Positions 1-4,682 of a stretch of 15,566 bases of DNA are shown here, one piece after another. The stretch is from Candidatus Kerfeldbacteria bacterium (GTDB lineage: Bacteria > Patescibacteriota > Patescibacteriia > SBBC01 > JACPUP01). The notes under the pieces were generated by a model. The model saw only the letters and a list, made by a program, of their open reading frames with translations. It ran no database searches and had not been told where the DNA came from. The DNA lies in assembly GCA_016192205.1 (NCBI GenBank), contig JACPUP010000046.1, positions 1-15,566 on the forward strand. Direction: 5' to 3'. Made by a program: the position numbers and the translations under genes. Position 1 is the first letter of the stretch; each line of letters opens with the position of its first letter.

Positions 1-54
1 GACCGGGTCGAGGTCGATGCCACGCGGGGCATTGTTCGAAAGGTAAACCGATGA
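1..54 (+). CDS. C-terminal end of a PEP-utilising enzyme (PEP synthase-like), partial
   Basis: Only the last 17 codons are in the window, ending in TGA at 52-54. They read DRVEVDATRGIVRKVNR. The pattern V-x-V-D-A-x-x-G-I-V-R is the usual end of the swivelling phosphohistidine domain of PEP synthase, PPDK and other PEP-utilising enzymes. That is family knowledge; the catalytic parts lie outside the window, so which enzyme it is cannot be decided. The stop overlaps the ATG of the next small ORF (ATGA at 51-54), suggesting translational coupling. The same tail motif occurs again at 120-155 in another frame. Confidence 0.55.
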   Translation, partial: DRVEVDATRGIVRKVNR

Positions 55-158
55 TGGTCTACGGAACCAACTCGAAGCACCACCAGACCCTGCACCGGAG
101 CGAAGCGACTGGTGCCGGGGTCGACGCGACCCAAGGAATTGTGCGAAGGATTAAATAG
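51..158 (+). CDS. 35-codon ORF with a duplicated PEP-enzyme tail motif (small gene or remnant)
   Basis: ATG at 51 overlaps the upstream stop (ATGA) and is preceded by an AAAGG at 40-43. The ORF ends in TAG at 156-158, one base before the ATG at 160. Its last residues, GVDATQGIVRRIK, match the end of the upstream enzyme (VDATRGIVRKVN). Across 12 aligned codons most DNA differences are at third positions (gat/gac, gcc/gcg, acg/acc, ggc/gga, gtt/gtg), so the protein sequence is conserved better than the DNA. The front half does not look like a full swivelling domain. It may be the remnant of a tandem paralogue whose body was lost, or a translated small protein. It was not recognised as any known small family. 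Confidence 0.4.
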   Translation: MMVYGTNSKHHQTLHRSEATGAGVDATQGIVRRIK

Positions 159-159
159 T

Positions 160-999
160 ATGGGATTGGAACCGCTTATGCGTCGCGTTGAAGAGCTCGT
201 TTCGATCAAGCGGGTAAAGCTCGGGTTCGGTCTTCAGGGACCCGACACCGAAATTTTGCAGAGTCTCAAGGTCTCGTCGCGCTACGCCGACATCACCCTG
301 GTTGGTCCGCCAGCCATTTCTGGCGTGCGGGGGTTTCCGGTGCTCGTTGACGAGCGGCCCGAGGAACGGCTGGCTGCCACGCTCGTCAATGGAGACGTTG
401 AGGGGATTGTTCGCGGAACCATCGATGATTTCAAAACGCGAGAGGCATATACGAAATTGACTGGCGAGCCCGTGACGACGGAAATCAGTTTGCTGGAAGA
501 TCCAACGGGTCGCCAGTTTTTCGTTGCGCCGTTGAGCAACCCCGAGGGCTGGACGAAAGAAGAGCGATTGCACATAACCGTTGCCCACGCGACCTCTATT
601 GCTGATTGGGGGGTCGTGCCCGACATCGCAGTTTTTTCCGGCATGCGACATGAAACATATCAACGGAAAAAGGATGTACAGCAAGGCATTACCAACACGC
701 TGGTCAAAACGTATCAAGACGCCGAGTGGATTGTTGCCGAACTTTCACGACAAGGATTCTCGGCGAAGCACTGGGCGATTGACTTAAACCTCGCCGTTGA
801 GGCCGGTGCCAACATTCTCATTCCCGTCAACGGCATGGTGGGCAATCAGATATTCCGCGTGCTGCTGTTTTGCGGTGGTAAAGTTTTAACCGCGACCCCG
901 CTCGGCCTCTCACACTTCTACGAAGATTGCAGCCGGACAGAAAAAAACTTCGCGTTTCACGTGAAATGGATTACGGCGCAAATCAATAAAGGAAAATGA
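160..999 (+). CDS. Phosphotransacetylase-fold protein, MtxX / methanogenesis marker 4-like
   Basis: 279 residues from the ATG at 160, chosen because GAAGGA at 145-150 sits nine bases upstream; a GTG at 112 would add 16 residues but overlaps the preceding ORF. The sequence resembles the phosphate acetyl/butyryltransferase superfamily, and more closely the MtxX (methanogenesis marker protein 4) branch: an N-terminal VKLGFGLQGPDTEI segment, VEGIVRGT in the middle, and a C-terminal block at about residues 218-265 with ILIPVNGMVGNQIFR and SRTEKNFAFHVKW. The substrate of MtxX-type proteins is not established, so acetyl transfer is not assumed. Tight spacing to the upstream ORFs and the lack of a visible promoter suggest co-transcription with the PEP-utilising enzyme, which would place it in pyruvate/acyl-phosphate metabolism by context only. 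Confidence 0.65.
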   Translation: MGLEPLMRRVEELVSIKRVKLGFGLQGPDTEILQSLKVSSRYADITLVGPPAISGVRGFPVLVDERPEERLAATLVNGDVEGIVRGTIDDFKTREAYTKLTGEPVTTEISLLEDPTGRQFFVAPLSNPEGWTKEERLHITVAHATSIADWGVVPDIAVFSGMRHETYQRKKDVQQGITNTLVKTYQDAEWIVAELSRQGFSAKHWAIDLNLAVEAGANILIPVNGMVGNQIFRVLLFCGGKVLTATPLGLSHFYEDCSRTEKNFAFHVKWITAQINKGK

Positions 1000-1002
1000 A
1001 TT

Positions 1003-1037
1003 GAGGCCGAGCATTCCCCAGAGGAACGCTCGGCCTC
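1003..1037. terminator. Strong hairpin between convergent genes, probable bidirectional terminator
   Basis: Arms at 1003-1017 and 1023-1037 pair at 14 of 15 positions around a 5-base loop (GAGGCCGAGC against GCTCGGCCTC, then ATTCC against GGAAC). It begins four bases after the stop of the gene ending at 999 and lies 17 bases beyond the end of the minus-strand gene. On the minus strand it is followed by AATTCATTTT; on the plus strand no T-run follows. A second short hairpin (GACACC/GGTGTC, 1040-1055) covers the minus-strand stop codon. Confidence 0.65.
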
Positions 1038-1053
1038 GCGACACCGTCTGGTG

Positions 1054-1659
1054 TCAGTAGGGCGCGCGCAGGATCTCGCTTTTCGTGATCCGGGCGTCAC
1101 CGTCCTCGTTGACCTCGACTTCGTAGACCATGATGTCCGCTTCGCGGAGCATCGGGGTGGTGGCCGGGTCGAGGCAAGCCAGCTCGCCGGTCGGAGAGTG
1201 GGAAGCGACCAAGATGTTGAACCGTTCCCGGGTCTTGACGGCGGCCACCAGCCTCTTGGCGAGGAACAGGAGCGTCATCTGGACGCGGCCGCGCAGGATG
1301 GCCGCACCGGTCCACTCCCGAAGCCAGTCAAGGACCGTGATGGTCTCGCCGAGTTTCGCTCGGGCGTCGATCATCTCCTTGTGGTTGGCAATCGGGAACA
1401 TCTCCTCGGTCTCGAGGTAGCCGAACCCCTCTTCGACCTGGGTGCCGCCGAGCGGCATTTCGTGGTGGAGGGCGTCGAGCGCGGTCACCACGGTCTGTCG
1501 CGCCCAGAGCATTCCCGAATAGAAAGCCCAGGTGAACTCGATCCCTTTCCCCACGAGGTTGGTCCGGGCGGAATCGTGAACCTGCCCGACGCCCTTCGGG
1601 GTCAGGTCGTCGCCGTCCTTTTCCCCCTGGCGCATGACGTAGAACCTCACGATGGCCAT
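1054..1659 (-). CDS. Histidine phosphatase-fold protein with catalytic His replaced by Gln
   Basis: 201 residues. The N-terminus IVRFYVMRQGEKDG corresponds to the phosphohistidine motif (x-x-R-H-G-E) of the phosphoglycerate-mutase/SixA-like superfamily, but residue 11 is Gln (codon CAG) where the nucleophilic His is expected. Other signatures remain: LTPKGVGQV at 19-27, SGMLWARQTV at 48-57 (second Arg), EEGFGYLE at 76-83 (acid region) and VASHSPTGEL at 151-160, which keeps the second His (154). Normal phosphatase activity is therefore doubtful; it may bind a phospho-ligand or act as a pseudoenzyme. AGGGAG at 1667-1672 sits upstream of the ATG, and a near-consensus promoter lies at 1737-1765, so unlike most neighbours it has a leader of about 70 bases. 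The length is normal for the superfamily. Confidence 0.75.
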   Translation of the reverse strand: MAIVRFYVMRQGEKDGDDLTPKGVGQVHDSARTNLVGKGIEFTWAFYSGMLWARQTVVTALDALHHEMPLGGTQVEEGFGYLETEEMFPIANHKEMIDARAKLGETITVLDWLREWTGAAILRGRVQMTLLFLAKRLVAAVKTRERFNILVASHSPTGELACLDPATTPMLREADIMVYEVEVNEDGDARITKSEILRAPY

Positions 1660-1679
1660 CGTGAGCTCCCTTCAGTTGT

Positions 1680-1693
1680 GTAGGTGCACCTAC
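1680..1693. promoter_or_regulatory. 14-bp perfect palindrome in the leader of the phosphatase-like gene
   Basis: GTAGGTGCACCTAC reads the same on both strands. It lies between the predicted transcription start (about 1730) and the Shine-Dalgarno (1667-1672) of the minus-strand gene, so it could be an operator in DNA or a hairpin next to the ribosome site in RNA. A weaker inverted repeat (CAGAAG/CTTCT) lies nearby at 1706-1722. Confidence 0.4.
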
Positions 1694-1736
1694 GCTTGCC
1701 CGCGGCAGAAGAGCGAGCTTCTCTGTCGGACCACGC

Positions 1737-1765
1737 AGACTAGCGCGAGCCAGCTTTAGTGTCAA
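1737..1765 (-). promoter_or_regulatory. Sigma-70-type promoter of the phosphatase-like gene
   Basis: On the minus strand, TTGACA (1765-1760) and TAGTCT (1742-1737) are separated by exactly 17 bases. The predicted start is near 1730, giving a leader of about 70 bases. It has a perfect -35 but no TG before the -10, unlike most promoters in this window. Confidence 0.65.
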
Positions 1766-1776
1766 GGATGACGTGG

Positions 1777-1853
1777 AACGCGAATCACGAATAGCGAATC
1801 AGGAATCAGGGAGCGATCGAGTCATGGCTCCTTGATTCGTGCCTCGCGATTCT
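1777..1853. repeat. Word-iterated inverted repeat, GAATC type, copy 1
   Basis: It starts directly after the stop of the DMT gene (minus strand). One side iterates GCGAATCACGAATAGCGAAT and GAATCAGG (1780-1810); the other holds the complementary words TTGATTCGTG and CGCGATTC (1832-1852). The arms pair only imperfectly. It sits between the DMT stop and the phosphatase promoter, so it may end DMT transcription. The same word family occurs at 4431-4519 and 14588-14672. Confidence 0.6.
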
Positions 1854-2744
1854 TCAGTTTGGCAGCAGAATCACGCCAACAATAACCGCGACGATGGCAA
1901 GTAGCTTCCGAGCGTTGAGGCGCAGGCCACGCTCGTCTTTGAAAATGTCCGGGAACCGCCGCGCGAGGATAAGCGCGAGTATGAAGACGAACAGGTACTG
2001 CACGGATGAGGCCGCGGATGCGAGCGAGGCGTACCATACGCTCACGGCGAAGAAGTAGGTGACAAAGGCCGTGATGTTGAGCGCTTCGTCGAGCACGAGC
2101 AGGCCGTAGAGTCGGCGTCCGACCGTTCGGGCCGCCGAAGCAATTTCGCGATGAAAGCGCAGCAGGAGCAGCACACCGACAATGCCCGAGACGAGCAGCG
2201 CGCGCGCAAATGACGGCAGCGTGCCGTGCGCATCGAGCAGCGGCTTGAAGAGGACGATCTCGGTCGTCCACCCCAGACTCCCGACGAGCATAAGCCCTAG
2301 GCTGCGGCTACGCAGCGGCGACCAGACTGACCCGCGTACTTGGATGGTCCAGGCACCGAGAACGATGAGCGTGATACCGAGGTACGCGACCACCGGCAGT
2401 TGCTCATGGAGAAAAATTCGGCCGAACAAGGCGAGCAGCAGGGGATTCACGGCAAAGAGCGGCACCACGCGCGAAACGTGGTCTCGTTGCAGCGCGAAGA
2501 AATAGAAGAACGCACCGGTGATGCCGGCGAGCATCCCAAGCGAGAGCCGCACGAGCTCGCCCGTCGAAAACGACGCGGGTGTCAGCAGCGTGGCGACCAG
2601 CCCAACCGGCAGGTCAAGAGCGAGGATGGCGGCGTTCAAAGCGAATGGGTTGCGCAGGAAGCGCTCCAGGATGGTTTTGTCCAGCAGGTTGAGCAGGGAC
2701 CAGCACAGGGCCGCGCCAAAGGCCAGGAAAAGTCCGAGGTGCAT
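1854..2744 (-). CDS. EamA/DMT-family ten-helix membrane transporter
   Basis: 296 residues, almost entirely hydrophobic segments, fitting about ten transmembrane helices arranged as two EamA halves (about 1-145 and 150-295). N-terminal LFLAFGAALCWSLLNLLDK resembles the family's first helix (A-x-x-W-S/G), and the segment near residues 95-135 (VVPLFAVNPLLLALFGRIFL followed by HEQLPV) matches the conserved P...NP...l-g..flgE helix pair that ends each half. The substrate cannot be predicted; family members export metabolites or act as nucleotide-sugar/amino-acid permeases. The start is the ATG at 2744, six bases downstream of an extended -10 (2759-2751), so the mRNA should be leaderless. It is divergent from the secreted NAGPA protein with interleaved promoters. 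Confidence 0.85.
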   Translation of the reverse strand: MHLGLFLAFGAALCWSLLNLLDKTILERFLRNPFALNAAILALDLPVGLVATLLTPASFSTGELVRLSLGMLAGITGAFFYFFALQRDHVSRVVPLFAVNPLLLALFGRIFLHEQLPVVAYLGITLIVLGAWTIQVRGSVWSPLRSRSLGLMLVGSLGWTTEIVLFKPLLDAHGTLPSFARALLVSGIVGVLLLLRFHREIASAARTVGRRLYGLLVLDEALNITAFVTYFFAVSVWYASLASAASSVQYLFVFILALILARRFPDIFKDERGLRLNARKLLAIVAVIVGVILLPN

Positions 2745-2750
2745 AGCGCT

Positions 2751-2780
2751 ATTCTAGCAGGGGTTTGCAGACGCTGTCAG
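2751..2780 (-). promoter_or_regulatory. Extended -10 promoter of the DMT gene (leaderless)
   Basis: On the minus strand CTGACA (2780-2775), an 18-base spacer ending in TGC, and TAGAAT (2756-2751). The ATG at 2744 is seven bases past the -10, coinciding with the expected +1. Confidence 0.6.
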
Positions 2781-2791
2781 TGTGGTAGACT
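2765..2791 (+). promoter_or_regulatory. Promoter of the NAGPA-domain gene, overlapping the DMT promoter
   Basis: TTGCAG at 2765-2770 and TAGACT at 2786-2791, preceded by TGG (extended -10). The spacer is short (15), so the TGn element probably matters most. The ATG at 2801 lies ten bases past the -10, leaving a leader of at most about three bases. The site shares DNA with the opposite-strand DMT promoter. Confidence 0.5.
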
Positions 2792-2800
2792 GGCCAGGCT

Positions 2801-4429
2801 ATGCGTTTTTTCGAGCGAAAAAAACTGTGGATAGCCCCTCTCATCGCAGCGGCACTCCTGATGCCTGTTGATTCACAAGCGCGCACAACCGCCGAAATCG
2901 TGGCCGGCCGCGTGGTGTCCTCACCTGAACAAACTGGCACGCTGTGGTTTGTGCATCCGAAGCTGCTAACGCGGCAGCAAATCACCACCTGGCAGAGCGT
3001 GCTCGACATCGCGGCAAAATCCGGCACGACCATCTCGGTTGCTGGTTTTGACCGCATCGATAGCGGCACGGACACATCCGTCTTCGACACGAAACTTGCC
3101 AAGCGCATGCGCGGCCGGATGCTGTTAGACGTGTCCACGGGCGAACGATGGTATGTCTCCACCAGCGACTTCAGGCGCTACAGCGTTGCCAGCGCCGAGG
3201 ATGCCTACGAGATTTTCGATTTGGTCAAATTAGGCATCAGCGCGAAAAACCTCAACCGCATCCCGACGGCCCTTGAAGATTCCACCAGTTCAATGAAACT
3301 CCGCCAGCGGCTGCGCGGTCGGATCCTCTGGCACGTGGAGAGCAACACGCGCTGGTATGTCTCGCCCAAGGACTTCAAGCGCTACCCTGTCGAGTCACTG
3401 ACCGACGTGGAGGCACTGCTTGATTCACAGTTGCAGGGCATTACCTCTGCCAAGCTCGCGCAGATCCCGCGCGGAGAAGACTCGCTGCAGCCGAACAGCC
3501 GAACCACGCGCGCCTACAGCGGCCGGTTTGTCCGACCAGCCTTTGATCCCGACCAACTCTGGTACGTGTCACCGCGCACCAGCACGCGCGTGCACGTTAC
3601 TCCGGAAAACTTCGCCCAGGTTTTCGCGGCCGAACAGACGCTCATCACTCTCAACGGTCTCGGAGAGATTCGCCTCACCGGCGAAGCGGACTACGTTGAG
3701 ACAACGGTCTCCACGTCCCAGGGCTCGTTCGTCACCAAGGTGTTGACGGCCGACTTGTCGCTGCCGGGCATGGTGATTGTGACGCTCGGCGGGAACGATG
3801 ACACCTGCCTGGACGACTGCCTGACCCAAAGCGTTGGCGCGTTTGCCGCCAGGTACAAAAACGGCATCGCCGCGCTCAACGGCACGTACTTCTGCCCGGC
3901 CACTGCATCGTCCTGCGCGAACCAGTCGGACAGTTACTTCTCGCCGCTGTATCACTCGGGCGTCCGGACCATGGTCAACCAAGAAGAGGTGGCCACCTCC
4001 GCCTATGCCATGCTCGTCTGGGACACGGCCGGTCGGCCGTACTACTTCCATCCGGCCTCGCAGTTCGGCAGCCCAGAGCAGTTCGAAGCCGCGCACGGGG
4101 TGACCATCCAGGCGGCCATCGCCAACTGGCCGGCGCTCATTGAAGGCGGCGTGGACGTTTCCCGCGACCAACTCCTCGACTCGGGTCAGAAGTCCACCAA
4201 AACGACGCGCGTGGCCGTGGGGGTCAAGGGGACGACGGTGTACTTCTTCGTCGTCTCGTCAGCCACCGTGTCTGATTTGGCGGCGGTCGTGGCAACGTAC
4301 GGGGTCGACTACGCCATTAACCTGGACGGCGGGTCGTCCTCGGCACTCTGGCAGTACGGCAGCTATCGTGTTGGGCCAGGCCGGCCCGTGCCGAACGCAA
4401 TCGTGGTGCGTCAGGATCCGTCGGGGTAG
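2801..4429 (+). CDS. Secreted four-repeat protein with C-terminal phosphodiester glycosidase (NAGPA) domain
   Basis: 542 residues. Residues 1-27 look like a signal peptide (basic MRFFERKK, hydrophobic 9-22, likely cut near SQA). Four related repeats of about 50 residues follow at about 37-86, 104-154, 171-222 and 240-290; each has a GR start, a (L)W[YF]V[SH] core (LWFVHP, RWYVST, RWYVSP, LWYVSP) and the inner two a [RK]RY. Residues 296-537 match the NAGPA/DUF2233 phosphodiester glycosidase domain: ALNGTYF (358-364), WPALIEGG (443-450), TTRVAVGV (468-475) and NLDGGSSSALW (507-517), the last being the family hallmark. This family removes sugars from phosphodiester-linked glycans, so a role in envelope or exopolysaccharide remodelling outside the membrane is likely; the repeats may bind the wall. 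There is no clear Shine-Dalgarno; the mRNA is predicted leaderless. Confidence 0.85.
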   Translation: MRFFERKKLWIAPLIAAALLMPVDSQARTTAEIVAGRVVSSPEQTGTLWFVHPKLLTRQQITTWQSVLDIAAKSGTTISVAGFDRIDSGTDTSVFDTKLAKRMRGRMLLDVSTGERWYVSTSDFRRYSVASAEDAYEIFDLVKLGISAKNLNRIPTALEDSTSSMKLRQRLRGRILWHVESNTRWYVSPKDFKRYPVESLTDVEALLDSQLQGITSAKLAQIPRGEDSLQPNSRTTRAYSGRFVRPAFDPDQLWYVSPRTSTRVHVTPENFAQVFAAEQTLITLNGLGEIRLTGEADYVETTVSTSQGSFVTKVLTADLSLPGMVIVTLGGNDDTCLDDCLTQSVGAFAARYKNGIAALNGTYFCPATASSCANQSDSYFSPLYHSGVRTMVNQEEVATSAYAMLVWDTAGRPYYFHPASQFGSPEQFEAAHGVTIQAAIANWPALIEGGVDVSRDQLLDSGQKSTKTTRVAVGVKGTTVYFFVVSSATVSDLAAVVATYGVDYAINLDGGSSSALWQYGSYRVGPGRPVPNAIVVRQDPSG

Positions 4430-4430
4430 G

Positions 4431-4519
4431 GATCGAATCGCGAATCACGAAGCGCGAATCATGGGATGTCTCGTGAAGGCGCCCCTTGATTCACGATTCT
4501 CGATTCATCATTCTTCGTA
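4431..4519. repeat. Word-iterated inverted repeat, GAATC type, copy 2
   Basis: It begins two bases after the TAG at 4427-4429. The left side reads GAATCGCGAATCACGAAG then CGCGAATCAT (4434-4462); the right side carries the complement, TTGATTCACGATTCTCGATT then CATCATTC (4487-4513). It abuts the T-run of the minus-strand terminator at 4522-4552, so transcripts from both sides end here. Confidence 0.6.
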
Positions 4520-4521
4520 AG

Positions 4522-4552
4522 AAAAACACCCGCGGCACTGAAGGCCCGGGTG
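4522..4552 (-). terminator. Rho-independent terminator of the minus-strand small RNA
   Basis: On the minus strand CACCCG and GGC pair with GCC and CGGGTG (arms 4547-4552 with 4527-4532, and 4544-4546 with 4534-4536, one bulged base), followed directly by TTTTT (4526-4522). This is a textbook intrinsic terminator, and the most canonical one in the window. Confidence 0.85.
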
Positions 4553-4646
4553 GCGAGAGGCGGAGATTCGATTCTACCCAGTTGTCGCCCCGGGAATAAC
4601 CGCATGTGCTGCCCTCCAGCAATGCAGGATCGATCCGGCCTCTCGT
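4522..4646 (-). ncRNA. Candidate structured small RNA, about 125 nt, unknown family
   Basis: The segment between the PMT stop and the terminator has its own promoter (4653-4682) and terminator (4522-4552). The predicted +1 (about 4646) falls at the edge of an 8-bp closing stem, CGAGAGGC (4645-4638) with GCCTCTCG (4561-4554). Inside are a hairpin GCAT-TGCT/AGCA-C-ATGC with GGAGGGC loop (4626-4603), a stem CCCGG/CTGGG, and GGATCGATCC, which can pair with itself or with ATCGA...TCC near the 3' side. The closing stem is followed by CCA, giving a tRNA-like end, but the T-loop and anticodon loop do not fit a tRNA. The apical GGAG followed by AGCA faintly recalls SRP RNA domain IV, yet its GUCAG strand is missing. 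Alternatives are a 3'-UTR-derived RNA or a divergent SRP/6S RNA. Confidence 0.6.
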
Positions 4647-4652
4647 CGCGCG

Positions 4653-4682
4653 AGTGTAGCACCACCGCTTGACCAAGGTCAA
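4653..4682 (-). promoter_or_regulatory. Promoter of the small RNA, with an overlapping 14-bp palindrome
   Basis: On the minus strand TTGACC (4682-4677), an 18-base spacer ending in TGC, and TACACT (4658-4653): the same TGC-TAnnnT form as the neighbouring gene promoters. The -35 is half of a perfect palindrome, TTGACCAAGGTCAA on the plus strand (4669-4682), which also covers the TGA stop of the upstream PMT gene and could be an operator. Confidence 0.65.

Noticed and set aside
1..158. Programmed frameshift joining the PEP-enzyme tail to the 35-codon ORF
   Set aside because: No slippery heptamer is seen before the stop, and the second segment repeats the first rather than extending it; duplication explains it better.
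1051..1683. Plus-strand coding sequence opposite the phosphatase-like gene
   Set aside because: The minus strand has superfamily motifs, a good ribosome site and a promoter; the plus-strand product has none and is an antisense shadow of G+C-rich codons.
1777..1853. CRISPR array
   Set aside because: The iterated words are only 5-8 bases, irregularly spaced, inverted in the second half, and have no spacers; no cas genes are near.
3569..4171. Minus-strand ORF inside the NAGPA gene
   Set aside because: No motif, ribosome site or promoter; the plus-strand frame carries clear NAGPA motifs through the same region.
4554..4645. tRNA gene reading of the structured region (7-bp acceptor-like stem, G discriminator, CCA)
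   Set aside because: The T-loop is AATCGAA-like without TTC, the D-arm is a 10-base palindrome, and the middle loop GGAGGGC lacks U33. The cloverleaf rules fail, so it is kept as an unclassified RNA.
4554..4645. Small SRP RNA (4.5S) reading of the same region
   Set aside because: An apical GGAG and following AGCA resemble SRP domain IV, but the obligatory GUCAG strand on the 5' side is absent and the arms are very unequal.
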